From assembly GCF_902459745.1 (NCBI RefSeq), contig NZ_CABPSJ010000005.1:62001-126000 (forward strand): 64,000 nt of DNA, given 5' to 3'. This DNA is from Pandoraea communis. Its GTDB lineage: Bacteria > Pseudomonadota > Gammaproteobacteria > Burkholderiales > Burkholderiaceae. Position numbers and translations under genes: made by a program. The notes below the pieces were generated by a model. The model had not been told where the DNA came from and searched no databases. It was given only the letters and a program-made list of their open reading frames with translations. This document shows, in pieces, positions 43,480-53,196 of this stretch (within the stretch, counting starts at the first letter, position 1; the number at the start of each line of letters is the position of its first letter).

Positions 43480-44427
43480 ATGACAATTGATCGAACGGTC
43501 TGGCAAGGCCGTGTGGATACCGGCGAGGCCGGCCATACCCTGCGTCTGCATCAGGTGCTGCGCGATTACGATGCGTCGCAGGCTGCCGGTGGCGCGGTCG
43601 TGCTGGGCTTTTGCAGTGACGAAGGCGTGCGCCGTAATCATGGGCGTCAGGGCGCGGTCGCCGGCCCCGACATGCTGCGCCGCGCGCTGGCGAGCCTGCC
43701 CGTGAAGGGCACGCCCCTCGTGTTCGACGGCGGCAATATCGTGTGCGCGGACGACCGGCTCGAAGCGGCGCAAGCGGCGCTCGGCCACCGCGTGGCCGGA
43801 GTACTGGCCGCAGGTGCGCTTCCGGTGGTGCTGGGTGGCGGACATGAGATTGCCTACGGTACGTTCCTTGGCGTTGCCGAGCATTTCGGCGATCGCCTGC
43901 GCGACGAGCCGATCCTGATCCTCAACTTCGACGCGCACTTCGACCTGCGTGCGCAGCCGACGGCCAGCTCGGGTACGCCGTTCTGGCAGATCTCGCAGTT
44001 GCTCGCGGGACGTCAGGCGCCGTTCCATTACGCCTGCCTTGGCGTGAGCCGCTACAGCAACACCGACGCACTCTTCGAGCGTGCGAATGCGCTGAATGTG
44101 GACTACTGGCTGGACGAGACGATGCTTGCGCACCGTCTGCCGGAAATGTGCGAGCAGCTCGAGAAGAAGCTCGCACAGGTGAGCCATGTGTACCTGACCA
44201 TCGATATGGACGTGCTGCCCGGCGAGAAAGCCCCGGGCGTGTCTGCGCCGGCGGCGCATGGCGTGGCGTTGGAAGTTGTGGAAACGCTCATCGGCGTGGT
44301 GCGCCGTTCGGGCAAGTTGCGTGTGGCGGATATTGCCGAGTACAACCCGACGTATGATCGCGACGGTCTGACCGCACGCGTTGGCGCTCGTCTCCTGCAT
44401 CCGCTCATCACGCAGTTGCGGGCCTGA
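43480..44427 (+). CDS. formimidoylglutamase-like arginase-fold hydrolase
   Basis: A 315-residue ureohydrolase, closest in pattern to HutG, which turns N-formimidoyl-glutamate into glutamate and formamide. GFCSDEGVRRNHGRQGAVAGPDMLRRAL is typical of HutG. Manganese ligands are His122 (GGGHE), Asp151, His153 and Asp155 (DAHFDLR), and the pair in DMDVLPG. No other hut genes are nearby, so it is detached from histidine degradation and coupled to a transporter; a related guanidino or formimidoyl compound is also possible. Confidence 0.82.
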   Translation: MTIDRTVWQGRVDTGEAGHTLRLHQVLRDYDASQAAGGAVVLGFCSDEGVRRNHGRQGAVAGPDMLRRALASLPVKGTPLVFDGGNIVCADDRLEAAQAALGHRVAGVLAAGALPVVLGGGHEIAYGTFLGVAEHFGDRLRDEPILILNFDAHFDLRAQPTASSGTPFWQISQLLAGRQAPFHYACLGVSRYSNTDALFERANALNVDYWLDETMLAHRLPEMCEQLEKKLAQVSHVYLTIDMDVLPGEKAPGVSAPAAHGVALEVVETLIGVVRRSGKLRVADIAEYNPTYDRDGLTARVGARLLHPLITQLRA

Positions 44428-44496
44428 ACGCGCCGATGCGCCGCGCGAGCCTCCCGTAGGCGCAATTTGCGCCGTTTGCAGGACTTCTGCGCGACA

Positions 44497-44541
44497 ATAG
44501 GGCGGGCGATCGAGCCATCGATCGCCCGCCCTATTTCTTTT
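44497..44541 (+). terminator. intrinsic terminator of the transporter operon
   Basis: A 17-bp perfect stem starting ATAGGGCGGGCGATCGA with loop GCCA, followed by TTCTTTT. Confidence 0.88.
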
Positions 44542-44582
44542 GTGCGCTGCCGCATAAAACATAGCCGACAAGCGAGGTCATG

Positions 44583-45155
44583 ATGACAGAGCAGACGAAC
44601 TCCCCGAGCGATACCCGTACCCAAGTCGCCACGCTGGCGGGTGGCTGTTTTTGGTGTCTCGAAGCCTGCTATCAGCAGTTGGACGGCGTAAAGTCCGTCG
44701 TCTCGGGTTATGAAGGCGGTCACGTCGACAACCCGACCTACGATCAGGTCTGTGAAGGCGATACCGGTCACGCGGAAGTGGTGCAATTGACCTACGATCC
44801 GGACGTGGTCTCCTTCGAGGAACTGTTGATCGTGTTCTTCCAGATTCACGACCCGACCACCGTCAATCGTCAGGGCAATGACGTCGGCACGCAGTATCGC
44901 TCCGCCATCTTCTATCAGGACGAGAAGCAAAAGGAGGTCGCTGAGCATCTCATCGCCGAACTGATGGCCGAGATGACGTACCCCGCACCGATCGTCACAC
45001 AAGTGGTGCCGACGCAGACGTTCTGGCCCGCCGAGGCGTATCACCAGAACTACTTCCGCCAGCATCCCGATCAGGGCTACTGCGCTTACGTGGTTGCCCC
45101 GAAGCTCAAGAAATTCCGCGAGAAGTTCGCGCGCCGGCTCAAGTCGGCAGCGTAA
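44583..45155 (+). CDS. msrA: peptide-methionine (S)-S-oxide reductase
   Basis: A 190-residue MsrA repairing oxidised methionine. The catalytic motif GGCFWC gives Cys22 and Cys25. GYEGGHVDNPTYDQVCEGDTGHAEVVQLTYDPD and FFQIHDPTTVNRQGNDVGTQYRSAIF are diagnostic; a resolving Cys lies in QGYCAYVVAPK. ATG occurs twice (44580 and 44583); the second has better spacing to GAGG. Confidence 0.96.
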   Translation: MTEQTNSPSDTRTQVATLAGGCFWCLEACYQQLDGVKSVVSGYEGGHVDNPTYDQVCEGDTGHAEVVQLTYDPDVVSFEELLIVFFQIHDPTTVNRQGNDVGTQYRSAIFYQDEKQKEVAEHLIAELMAEMTYPAPIVTQVVPTQTFWPAEAYHQNYFRQHPDQGYCAYVVAPKLKKFREKFARRLKSAA

Positions 45156-45230
45156 TCGCGGCGGCCGCCGCCATTCCCGAGATATCGGCCCGCTTTCGCA
45201 GACTCGGGACGGCGGTGCGCTACCGCTGCG

Positions 45231-46055
45231 TCACAGAATCGAGCAGGGGCCGTTTTGCATCGGGTCGCGGGGATCGTGGCGGGTGTAGCGATTATCACTC
45301 GACCGTGGTGAGCGGCCCAGATCGGAGCGTTGCCGACATCGCGCCAACTGGGCGGTGAAATCGTTAAGGGTCGTTTCGTCCTGTGTCGCAGGGGCATATC
45401 CGGCCGGCGGCAAGGTGGTCTGTCCGCGCATGCCCGCTGCCCGGTAGTGAAAGCCGAGAATCTGCGCGTGATCTTCCCGGATACGCGAAGCGTGCGGATT
45501 GCCTTCATGGAGAAACGCCAGTTCGCTCTCGCCGGCGAAGAGAAACGCAGCCTCGTCCACCGTGTCAAGCGCCGGGAACGTGAACCGCCCTATGTCGATG
45601 CTGTGCGCCCCGACGTCATAGCTCAATGCGCTCAGCGTTCCCGGTAAATACTCCGGGTCGTCGCGAAGCAGCGAAGGCAGGCCCATTGCCTTGATTCGCG
45701 CGTCGACTGAGATTGTGCCCGCTGCGGGGTGCAACGTCAGAAGTTCGCCAAGCACTTTGCGCAGTTCGGCGTTGCTGGCGTATCGCCGGGTTCCGCACTC
45801 GCTCTGCGGGGTGACGAGTTCAGCGAGCACGTTATTGAAGTAGTCGTTCACCGGAACGGGATGGCATTGGATGGTGGCACGGCGAAAGTGAGCAACGTCC
45901 AGCTTCGCCTCGGACGACGTGGGTTGCGAGGCGCGAGGCTGGTTCGCGATATTCTCCATATCGATGACGATCTCATGGCGATTCGCGCGAGCATCAATCT
46001 CATACGAAACGGGGTTGAGTTGCGCGTAAGGAATTGCTATGGCGAGGAACGGCAT
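45231..46055 (-). CDS. unrecognised protein, 274 residues
   Basis: I do not recognise this family. The ATG at 46055 has GGGAG eight bases upstream, and codon use looks real. There is no signal peptide or membrane helix. The middle (about 85-200) is rich in Leu, Ala and acidic residues, with LPSLLRDDPEYLPGTLSALSYDVGAHSIDIGRFTFPALDTVDEAAFLFAGESELAFL suggesting a globular domain; the C-terminal 40 residues are polar and probably disordered. It follows another unknown gene by 95 bases on the same strand, and the two may be one unit. Confidence 0.65.
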   Translation of the reverse strand: MPFLAIAIPYAQLNPVSYEIDARANRHEIVIDMENIANQPRASQPTSSEAKLDVAHFRRATIQCHPVPVNDYFNNVLAELVTPQSECGTRRYASNAELRKVLGELLTLHPAAGTISVDARIKAMGLPSLLRDDPEYLPGTLSALSYDVGAHSIDIGRFTFPALDTVDEAAFLFAGESELAFLHEGNPHASRIREDHAQILGFHYRAAGMRGQTTLPPAGYAPATQDETTLNDFTAQLARCRQRSDLGRSPRSSDNRYTRHDPRDPMQNGPCSIL

Positions 46056-46150
46056 AGTTCATGCTCCCTGAGGGTAGGTGATGCGGGAAAGGGGGGGCGC
46101 TGAGGCAAATCAACGTGTGCCTGACGGTAGCCTTTGCCGTACGCTCGGCA

Positions 46151-46492
46151 TCAGCCGACGACACTAACGGACGCACCACTGGCTGCCGCAAACAGGATCA
46201 GGCAGGGCTCTCCTACATGGGCGGCATGTCCGTAGGCAGCGTCGAGGCTGTCGAAGAAGAACGCTTCTGCCGCGCTCTGCACCTGCTGCGTCACGATCTC
46301 GAAGCGATGGTGATCGAAGCGAATGTCGAGATACGTGAGACTCGTGTGAAACCAGACCACATAGCCGGAAAATGGCAGTACCGATGGCAGCGCCGGGACG
46401 GTGCTCGCCGTGTGCGACTTGTCGTCTGACACCGTGACGGTCTGCGCTTCAAGCCAGCGTCGATAGTCTTCGCGCACAGGTCGATTTTTCAT
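46151..46492 (-). CDS. unrecognised small protein, 113 residues
   Basis: I do not recognise this protein. GGGAG lies eight bases before the ATG at 46492. The centre FSGYVVWFHTSLTYLDIRFDHHRFEIVTQQVQSAAEAFFFDSLDAAYGHA is aromatic-rich and looks like a compact alpha/beta domain; the C-terminus LILFAAASGASVSVVG is hydrophobic. It sits upstream of the 274-residue unknown gene on the same strand. The 3' gap contains no terminator that I can see. Confidence 0.6.
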   Translation of the reverse strand: MKNRPVREDYRRWLEAQTVTVSDDKSHTASTVPALPSVLPFSGYVVWFHTSLTYLDIRFDHHRFEIVTQQVQSAAEAFFFDSLDAAYGHAAHVGEPCLILFAAASGASVSVVG

Positions 46493-47043
46493 GGTCGTAT
46501 CTCCCGAGAAGTGACGACGACGCTTCCTGAGGCGTCGAGCGATGGTGCGGCCGTTGTCAAGGCACGGTTTTCGGAAATGGCCGGGGCGTTGCCGAATTTG
46601 CATCGCGCCGCCGAGGCAGGCGATGTCCGGCGAGGCCGCCACGTCATATGGATGCCAGCCGTCGTGTCGGGACGTCATCCGAGCCCCCCAAAAGGGCTGG
46701 CCTTGCGGCATCGGGCCAACCCTGTCGATGATGCCCAGTACGCCGGCTTACGGGGTAAAGGAGCGTCCGAAAGGGGTATCGGACAACACCCTGTTTTGAC
46801 GAAGCGAGAGAAAAACAAGAGGGCCGTCGCCTGGCCGGGTGAATGTTGCGCGTCCTGCCGTTGAATTTCCCTCATGCCGTTCCGTCATCGGACGCCGTGG
46901 GCGCGAGGATGGCGGAGCGTCAAGGTGCGCCGGGCGAATTGGCCCGGAACGCGTATGGGCGCGTGGCCTCCGGACGTTCATATATTCATTATTTTTCGCA
47001 TAGAATGGCCGCTTCCCTCCATGAAGTCTTCAGGTAGTCCGCC
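46493..47043. other. 551-base gene-free region upstream of the MFS exporter
   Basis: This divergent region holds no ORF that I can support. A promoter candidate for the exporter lies at 46977-47006 (TTCATA, 18 bases, TAGAAT) in an A+T-rich island. The frames seen across the rest lack ribosome binding sites and conserved features. Confidence 0.45.
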
Positions 47044-48618
47044 GTGCGCCCCCTGCCTTTTCGCGATGCGTTGATGGCCATGATCGGCATCGCGCTCGTC
47101 AACATGCTGGTCGCTCTTGACCAGACCGTTGTCAGTACTGCCCTTCCGTCGATCGTCGCCGAACTCAAAGGGTTTGAGTATTACGCCTGGATCGCGAGCA
47201 TTTACCTGCTGGCCTCCGTCGTCACCGTGCCGGTGTTCGGGCGCCTCGGCGATTATTTCGGCCGCCGCCAGTTCGTGATCGCTTCCGTGTTGACCTTCAC
47301 CATCGCCTCGCTGCTATGCGGTTTGGCCCCCAACATGCCGTTCCTCGTGTTCGCGCGCGGGTTGCAGGGGATCGGGGGCGGCATGATGGTCGGCACGGCG
47401 TTCGCGTCGGTGCCCGACCTGTTCCCCGACGCTCGCTCGCGCGTGCGCTGGCAGGTCGTGATCACCACGGCTTACGGCATCGGCACGGCGGCCGGGCCGT
47501 CGCTGGGCGGGTTGCTCTCCGAGCATTTCGGCTGGCGTTCGACGTTCTTCGTGAACTTGCCGGTCGGCCTGGCAGCGCTGTATTTCGTATGGCGATACCT
47601 GCCGAAATTCCCGCCGGCCCATCAGGGCGAGGTTCGCGTGGACTGGCGTGGCGCAGCGTGGATCGCCGTCGTGCTCGGCGGCTTCCAGGTGTTTATCGAG
47701 AACGTGCCGGCGCATGGTGCATCGCTCGGGAATCTGCTGCTGATCGCTGCCGTCGTGTTCGGCTTCTGGATGCTGCTGCGCGCAGAGCGCCGGGCCACGC
47801 ACCCGATCGTGCCGCTCGATATGTTCCGGCACCCGCAGCTCATCGTGCTCTTCACGCTGTCGGTACTGATCGGCTTCGTGATGTATTCGCTGATCTTCTT
47901 CGCGCCGTTGCTGTTGCAAGGCGGGTTCGGCTTGAGTCCGCAGGGCGCGGGCTTGATTGCCACGCCTATCGCGGCATGCATCGCCCTGGGCAGTTTCATC
48001 AATACGCCGATCGTGGTGCGTCTGTCGCGGCCCACTAATATGCTGATCCTCGGCTTTTGTCTGCTGGCGGTGGCGTCGGCGGGCGTGGGGCTGGCGCATC
48101 GCGATACGTCGCACGGCTTGCTGGCGCTGATGATGGCCTGTGCGGGCATTGGCATCGGCTTCATCCTGAACAACATGAACGTGTTCGGACAGGAAATCGC
48201 CGGGCGCGAGCGTTTCGGCATTACCACCGCGTTGCTGCAGTCCACTCGCATGGTCGGCGGCATGCTGGGCACGACGATCGTGGGCACGCTCGTCAATCAC
48301 TGGTACGCCAATGGCGTGGCCGGCGCCGTGTCGAGCTACGACGGCACGCCAGCGGCGCACGCCGTTGCGCGAGCACTCGACCCACGCATTCTGATCGATC
48401 AGGCTTTGCGCGCCGACCTGCTGACGGACCTGCGCGCCATGGGCATCGACGGCGCCCCGTTGGTGGAAACCGCCCGGCAGACGCTCGTGAACGCTGTGCA
48501 TGCCGGGGTGCTGCTCACGGGCATTGCGGCGATCGTTGCCGCCTTGCTGGTGCGGCGCATCCGGCAGATTCAGTTTCCCAAGCGCCGCGACCGTTCGGCC
48601 GTGGTGGCGCCGGAATAA
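47044..48618 (+). CDS. MFS drug exporter, DHA2 family
   Basis: A 524-residue, 14-helix major facilitator of the drug:H+ antiporter-2 family. Motif D1 is ALVNMLVALDQTVVSTALPSI, motif A GRLGDYFGRRQF, motif B ARGLQGIGGGMM and motif C ITTAYGIGTAAGPSLGGLL. It starts at GTG with only a weak AGG upstream. There is no adjacent adaptor gene, so it probably acts alone in the inner membrane. Substrate unknown. Confidence 0.92.
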   Translation: MRPLPFRDALMAMIGIALVNMLVALDQTVVSTALPSIVAELKGFEYYAWIASIYLLASVVTVPVFGRLGDYFGRRQFVIASVLTFTIASLLCGLAPNMPFLVFARGLQGIGGGMMVGTAFASVPDLFPDARSRVRWQVVITTAYGIGTAAGPSLGGLLSEHFGWRSTFFVNLPVGLAALYFVWRYLPKFPPAHQGEVRVDWRGAAWIAVVLGGFQVFIENVPAHGASLGNLLLIAAVVFGFWMLLRAERRATHPIVPLDMFRHPQLIVLFTLSVLIGFVMYSLIFFAPLLLQGGFGLSPQGAGLIATPIAACIALGSFINTPIVVRLSRPTNMLILGFCLLAVASAGVGLAHRDTSHGLLALMMACAGIGIGFILNNMNVFGQEIAGRERFGITTALLQSTRMVGGMLGTTIVGTLVNHWYANGVAGAVSSYDGTPAAHAVARALDPRILIDQALRADLLTDLRAMGIDGAPLVETARQTLVNAVHAGVLLTGIAAIVAALLVRRIRQIQFPKRRDRSAVVAPE

Positions 48619-48786
48619 GCCGAAAACGGTTCGGCGTTGTCCGAACGGGCGACGCCGCACGGCGCAAAAGCAAAGCCTAGAGCGGGCAAAAGCCCGTCAA
48701 AATGCCGGGCCAGGCCCGACCTCGTTTACAATGCGCGGTGTTTGCCGGGTGAGCCGGCATCAACGAATTTTGTGAACGAGGTTTCC

Positions 48787-49980
48787 ATGATCATCAAGCC
48801 ACGCGTGCGCGGCTTCATCTGCGTCACCACCCACCCCGTCGGCTGCGAAGCCAACGTCAAGCAACAGATCGATTACGTGAAGGCTCAGGGCCCGGTCGCG
48901 AATGGCCCGAAGAAGGTGCTCGTGATCGGTGCGTCGACCGGCTACGGGTTGGCCGCGCGCATTACCGCCGCCTTCGGCGCCGATGCCGCGACGCTGGGTG
49001 TGTTCTTCGAGCGTGCGGGCAGCGAGACCAAGCCGGGAACGCCGGGCTGGTACAACACCGCGGCCTTCGACAAGTTCGCCACCGAGAAGGGGCTTTACGC
49101 GAAGAGCATCAACGGCGACGCGTTCTCCAAGGAAATCAAGGCCAAGACCATCGAGACGATCAAGAACGATCTCGGTCAGGTCGATCTGGTCGTCTATAGC
49201 CTCGCGGCGCCGCGCCGCACGCATCCGGAAACGGGGCAGGTGTTCAGTTCGGTGCTCAAGCCGATCGGCAAGTCGGTGACGCTGCGCGGTATTGATACCG
49301 ACAAGGAAGTCGTCAAGGCTTCGGTGTTCGAGCCGGCCTCGCAGGAAGAGATCGACAATACGGTGGCCGTGATGGGCGGCGAAGACTGGCAGATGTGGAT
49401 CGACGCACTCGCCGAGGCCGGCGTGCTCGCCCCGGGTGCCAAGACGACGGCGTTCACGTATCTCGGCGAGAAGATCACTCACGACATCTATTGGAACGGT
49501 TCCATCGGCGCGGCCAAGAAGGACCTCGACGAGAAGGTGCTGAGTATTCGCGCCAAGCTCGCCGCGAGCGGTGGCGACGCACGTGTTGCCGTGCTCAAGG
49601 CGCTGGTCACGCAGGCCAGCTCGGCCATTCCGATGATGCCGCTTTACCTCTCGCTGCTGTTCAAGGTCATGAAGGCCAAGGGCACGCACGAAGGTTGCAT
49701 CGAGCAGATCTACGGTCTGTACCAGGACAGCCTGTACAGCGCGACGCCTCGACTCGACGACGAAGGCCGTGTGCGTACCGACCAGAAGGAACTCTCGGCG
49801 GATGTGCAGGCGGAAGTCTCGGCGCTGTGGGATAAGGTGACCGACGAGAACCTGTATGAACTCACGGATTTCGCTGGCTACAAGCACGAGTTCCTGCGTC
49901 TGTTCGGCTTCGAGATCGACGGTGTCGATTACGAGGCCGATGTGAATCCTGACGTGCCGATTGCGCATCTCGTAGCGTAA
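48787..49980 (+). CDS. fabV: enoyl-[acyl-carrier-protein] reductase FabV
   Basis: A 397-residue NADH-dependent enoyl-ACP/enoyl-CoA reductase for the last step of fatty-acid elongation. The N-terminal [24 protein letters not shown]-binding [13 protein letters not shown] and the active-site Tyr and Lys pair in [22 protein letters not shown] are diagnostic. FabV enzymes are poorly inhibited by triclosan. The start at 48787 is fixed by the conserved N-terminus; the ORF extends 50 codons further upstream without support. Confidence 0.97.
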   Translation: MIIKPRVRGFICVTTHPVGCEANVKQQIDYVKAQGPVANGPKKVLVIGASTGYGLAARITAAFGADAATLGVFFERAGSETKPGTPGWYNTAAFDKFATEKGLYAKSINGDAFSKEIKAKTIETIKNDLGQVDLVVYSLAAPRRTHPETGQVFSSVLKPIGKSVTLRGIDTDKEVVKASVFEPASQEEIDNTVAVMGGEDWQMWIDALAEAGVLAPGAKTTAFTYLGEKITHDIYWNGSIGAAKKDLDEKVLSIRAKLAASGGDARVAVLKALVTQASSAIPMMPLYLSLLFKVMKAKGTHEGCIEQIYGLYQDSLYSATPRLDDEGRVRTDQKELSADVQAEVSALWDKVTDENLYELTDFAGYKHEFLRLFGFEIDGVDYEADVNPDVPIAHLVA

Positions 49981-50001
49981 GGTCTCCACGCTCGGTGCGA
50001 T

Positions 50002-50045
50002 GACGATGGCTCGGGTCCGGCGGTTTGCCGGCTCGGGCCATCGTC
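50002..50045. terminator. hairpin between convergent fabV and DUF72 genes
   Basis: Outer arms GACGATGGC and GCCATCGTC enclose an inner CCGGC/GCCGG stem. It is followed on the plus strand by GTTTC and probably ends fabV. Confidence 0.6.
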
Positions 50046-50090
50046 GTTTCAGTGCGGCGAAATTGAGCTGGGAGGGCTAGGCGATCGTCG

Positions 50091-51224
50091 TCAATTCGCA
50101 TCGGCGGCGGACGAGGCCCGAGACAACTCGTTGATCCGTTCGGCGAGCGCTTGGCATGACAGGGGGGAGGAGCCTTCGGCCTTGTTGTTGACGATCACGT
50201 AGACGGGATGTCCGGCGAGGGCGTAATGCGTGGCGAGAGCGGCGAGCACGTCGCGCGTTGCCGGATCGGGATCGACGATCTTGTCGAACGGCGCGTATTT
50301 CGCCTTGGCTTGTTCGTAGCGATGCCCACTGTTCAGATTCCAGCGCACGACGAGCGGGCCCGCCCCCGTTTCGTCGAGCATGGCCAGCGCTGCCGCCTGA
50401 CGTTCCACGTGAGGCATGCGCGCGTGCAGGCCGATGCAATAGCGCACCCCCAACTGTCCCAACGCGCGCATGAGACGTGGTGTGAGCAATGCGCCGTCGC
50501 GAATTTCCAGCGCATAGCACGGCCCCGCAGTGGCGGCGCCTTCGGGCGATATTTCCCCTTGAGGCAATGGCGGCAGGGCGGCGAAAAACGCTTCTACGCG
50601 TTGAACCAGCGCGGGAATGTCGCGCAGCAACTCGACGGGCAGCGGCGACACCTGAAACACCAATACGCCCGCCTTCGGCCCGAGTCCGGCCAGACAGGGC
50701 GCGACAAATTGCTCGGTGGCGATCCGTGCATCGAGAAAGCAGGGGTTCGGGCTCAGCCCTTCGCCTTTCTCGCCGCGAACGACCGCATCGGTCACAGCGC
50801 TCGGCGCCTTGACCAGAAACCGGAAGTCGTCCGGCACCTGCTGCGCATACTTTTGATACTCGACGATCGACATCGGCTTGTAGAACGACCGGTCGATGCC
50901 GACGCAGCGCAACACCGGATGGTTCGCGTAGGCCGTCAGTCCTTGGCGGGAGAGTTTGGCGTCGCTGTAATCGTCGTCCCAGACGATGCCTTTCCAGCCG
51001 GGAAACGACCACGACGAGGTGCCCAGGCGAATGCGGCCTGGCAATTGATTGCCCAGCGTCTGCATGGCAGGGGGAATATCGGCAGCACCGACGCCGCCAC
51101 GGCGCGCTGCGCGCTTGCGAGGTTCGGTGCTTTGCTGCGCGGGAGCGTTGCCATCGACCTGCCCGGCACGCCCGCCTGTCGGAGGATCGTCAGGCGGCGT
51201 GCCGAACAGATCGAACTGGCTCAT
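50091..51224 (-). CDS. DUF72 domain-containing protein (YecE-like)
   Basis: A 377-residue DUF72 protein with a TIM-barrel-like fold. RIRLGTSSWSFPGWKGIVWDD opens the domain at about residue 63, and SFYKPMSIVEYQKYAQQVPDDFRFLVKAP and HPVYVIVNNKAEGSSPLSC are typical. Residues 1-60 are a low-complexity extension. The ATG at 51224 overlaps the cfa stop as ATGA, so the two are co-translated. The function of DUF72 proteins is not established. Confidence 0.88.
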   Translation of the reverse strand: MSQFDLFGTPPDDPPTGGRAGQVDGNAPAQQSTEPRKRAARRGGVGAADIPPAMQTLGNQLPGRIRLGTSSWSFPGWKGIVWDDDYSDAKLSRQGLTAYANHPVLRCVGIDRSFYKPMSIVEYQKYAQQVPDDFRFLVKAPSAVTDAVVRGEKGEGLSPNPCFLDARIATEQFVAPCLAGLGPKAGVLVFQVSPLPVELLRDIPALVQRVEAFFAALPPLPQGEISPEGAATAGPCYALEIRDGALLTPRLMRALGQLGVRYCIGLHARMPHVERQAAALAMLDETGAGPLVVRWNLNSGHRYEQAKAKYAPFDKIVDPDPATRDVLAALATHYALAGHPVYVIVNNKAEGSSPLSCQALAERINELSRASSAADAN

Positions 51225-52432
51225 CGGTTCTCGTACATGTAACGGCGCGACCAGGGCAGACGCTTGGCCGACAGGCCCGCCTTGCGGCAAACGATTTGAT
51301 AGATCGAGACGTGATCGTGCTCGAACGCATACGCGCAACCCGCGAGATACACGCGCCAGACACGGAAGCGCTCTTCGCCGGCCAACCTGCGCAACTCGGT
51401 GGCGTGCGCTTCGAAGCGCTCGGACCAGAGCGTGAGCGTGTGCGCGTAGTGACGGCGCAGGCTTTCCACGTCACTAGCTTCCAGCCCGCCGCGCTGCATC
51501 GATTCCAGCGCGAGGCTGATGTGCGGCAACTCGCCGTTCGGGAACACGTACTTATCGATGAACTCTCCGCCGCCCATCGCCGTCTCGCCGCTATCCGGAT
51601 CGGTCGACGTGATGCCGTGGTTCATGGCGATGCCGTCGTCCTTGAGCAGCGATGCAATCTTGGCGAAATAGTCCTGCAGGTTCTTGCGCCCGACGTGCTC
51701 GAACATCCCCACGCTCGTGATGCGGTCGAACTCGCCTGTCACGTCGCGATAATCCTGAATGCGGATTTCGACCTGATTCTCGAGACCGAGTTGCTTGACC
51801 CGTTCCGTGGCGAGAGCGAACTGATTCTCGGAGAGCGTGACGCCGACACATTTCGCACCGAATTTCTGCGCAGCGCGAATCACCAGGGCGCCCCAGCCGC
51901 AGCCGATATCGAGCAGGGTCTGCCCTGGCTGCAACTGGATCTTGGTGAGGATGTGATCGATCTTTTTCTCTTGAGCCGTGTCGAGGTCTTCGTCGCCGTT
52001 TTCAAAGTAGGCACACGAATAAACCATGTTCTTGTCCAGCCAGAACTGGTAGAACTCGTTCGACACGTCGTAGTGAAACTCGATCGAGCGTTTGTCGGAC
52101 TTCTTGCTGTGATTGAAGTGGCGTACGGCACGTTCCAGCGGGCCGATAGCCGAGAGACTGCTACCGGCGAGCGCGTAGCTCATGTTGATGACGTCGGCGA
52201 GCTTACCCTCGACGTCGATTTCGCCCTTCACGTACGCCTCGCCGAGATTATCGAGGCTGGGACTCAGTAGACGCGTCATGGCCGCAGGGCCATTGATGCG
52301 CAACGTTACGCTGGGGTTGTCGAAGGCACCGAAATCATAGTGCTGTCCATTCCAGAGTGCGAGCCGGATCGGCAGGTTCGATGATGTCTTGACGCCGCTG
52401 ACCCAGTTTTCGAGTTTTTTCTCCCACAACAT
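51221..52432 (-). CDS. cfa: cyclopropane-fatty-acyl-phospholipid synthase
   Basis: A 403-residue SAM-dependent enzyme that adds a methylene bridge to unsaturated phospholipid acyl chains at the membrane. The SAM motif is LLDIGCGWGALVIRAAQKFG; KSDKRSIEFHYDVSNEFYQFWLD, VYSCAYF and SVGMFEHVGRKN are conserved. GGAG lies seven bases before the ATG at 52432. Its last codons overlap the DUF72 gene. Such enzymes are usually induced in stationary phase. Confidence 0.95.
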   Translation of the reverse strand: MLWEKKLENWVSGVKTSSNLPIRLALWNGQHYDFGAFDNPSVTLRINGPAAMTRLLSPSLDNLGEAYVKGEIDVEGKLADVINMSYALAGSSLSAIGPLERAVRHFNHSKKSDKRSIEFHYDVSNEFYQFWLDKNMVYSCAYFENGDEDLDTAQEKKIDHILTKIQLQPGQTLLDIGCGWGALVIRAAQKFGAKCVGVTLSENQFALATERVKQLGLENQVEIRIQDYRDVTGEFDRITSVGMFEHVGRKNLQDYFAKIASLLKDDGIAMNHGITSTDPDSGETAMGGGEFIDKYVFPNGELPHISLALESMQRGGLEASDVESLRRHYAHTLTLWSERFEAHATELRRLAGEERFRVWRVYLAGCAYAFEHDHVSIYQIVCRKAGLSAKRLPWSRRYMYENR

Positions 52433-52548
52433 GGATATGCTCCAAGTGTCACCAAAAAAACTGCAATCCGTACCGCACGGCACGGTGACGTCTCCTCGTC
52501 AGAACGGGCGGGCAGGCGTACCGCGTCGGCGTAGCCGACACAAAACGT

Positions 52549-53196
52549 TCAGGGGGACAGGCGCGCCACGCGCCATGATCCGTCGGCAAGCCGGAAATAC
52601 TTGATGCGATCGTGCAGGCGCGATTCGCGGCCCTGCCAGAATTCGATGGTCTCCGGGACAAGCCGGTAGCCACCCCAGTGCGGCGGGCGCGGCGGGGCGT
52701 CGCCGAACTGGCGCCGGAAGTCCGCTTCGCGTTGCTCGATGATGCTGCGATCGGCCACTTCGGCGCTTTGCACCGAGGCCCAGGCGCCCAGACGGGAGCC
52801 CACCGGGCGCGAGTGGTAATAAGCGTCGCTCTCGGCTTCGCTTACCTTGTCGACACGGCCCTCGATGCGCACCTGACGCTCAAGTTCGATCCAGTGGAAC
52901 AGCAGGCAGCCGTATGGCGTGGTGGCCAGTTCCTGGCCTTTGCGCGACTCGTAATTCGTGAAGAACGTGAACCCGTGTTCGTCCGCACCCTTGAGGAGCA
53001 CGATACGGGCGTCCGGCCGACCGTCCGGCGTGACCGTGGCGAGCGTCATTGCGTTCGGCTCGTTCAGTTCGGCGGCAAGCGCTTGCTCAAACCATCGTCG
53101 GAATTGTCCGAATGGGCTGGACGCCACGTCGGTCTCGGAAAGTGAGCCGAGGGCGTAGTTTTTGCGCAGGTCCGCGAGCGAAAGCGTCTGAGTCAC
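52549..53196 (-). CDS. pdxH: pyridoxamine 5'-phosphate oxidase
   Basis: A 215-residue FMN enzyme forming pyridoxal 5'-phosphate. [47 protein letters not shown] and the C-terminal [28 protein letters not shown] are diagnostic. The GTG at 53196 gives normal length; GTA at 53199 and TTG at 53205 precede it, and no clear ribosome binding site decides. The region 53197-53479 on the far side contains no gene. Confidence 0.94.
   Translation of the reverse strand: MTQTLSLADLRKNYALGSLSETDVASSPFGQFRRWFEQALAAELNEPNAMTLATVTPDGRPDARIVLLKGADEHGFTFFTNYESRKGQELATTPYGCLLFHWIELERQVRIEGRVDKVSEAESDAYYHSRPVGSRLGAWASVQSAEVADRSIIEQREADFRRQFGDAPPRPPHWGGYRLVPETIEFWQGRESRLHDRIKYFRLADGSWRVARLSP

Noticed and set aside
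46493-47043. Several short frames of 60-120 codons in the empty region
   Set aside because: None has a ribosome binding site, conserved motif or codon use distinct from antisense noise.
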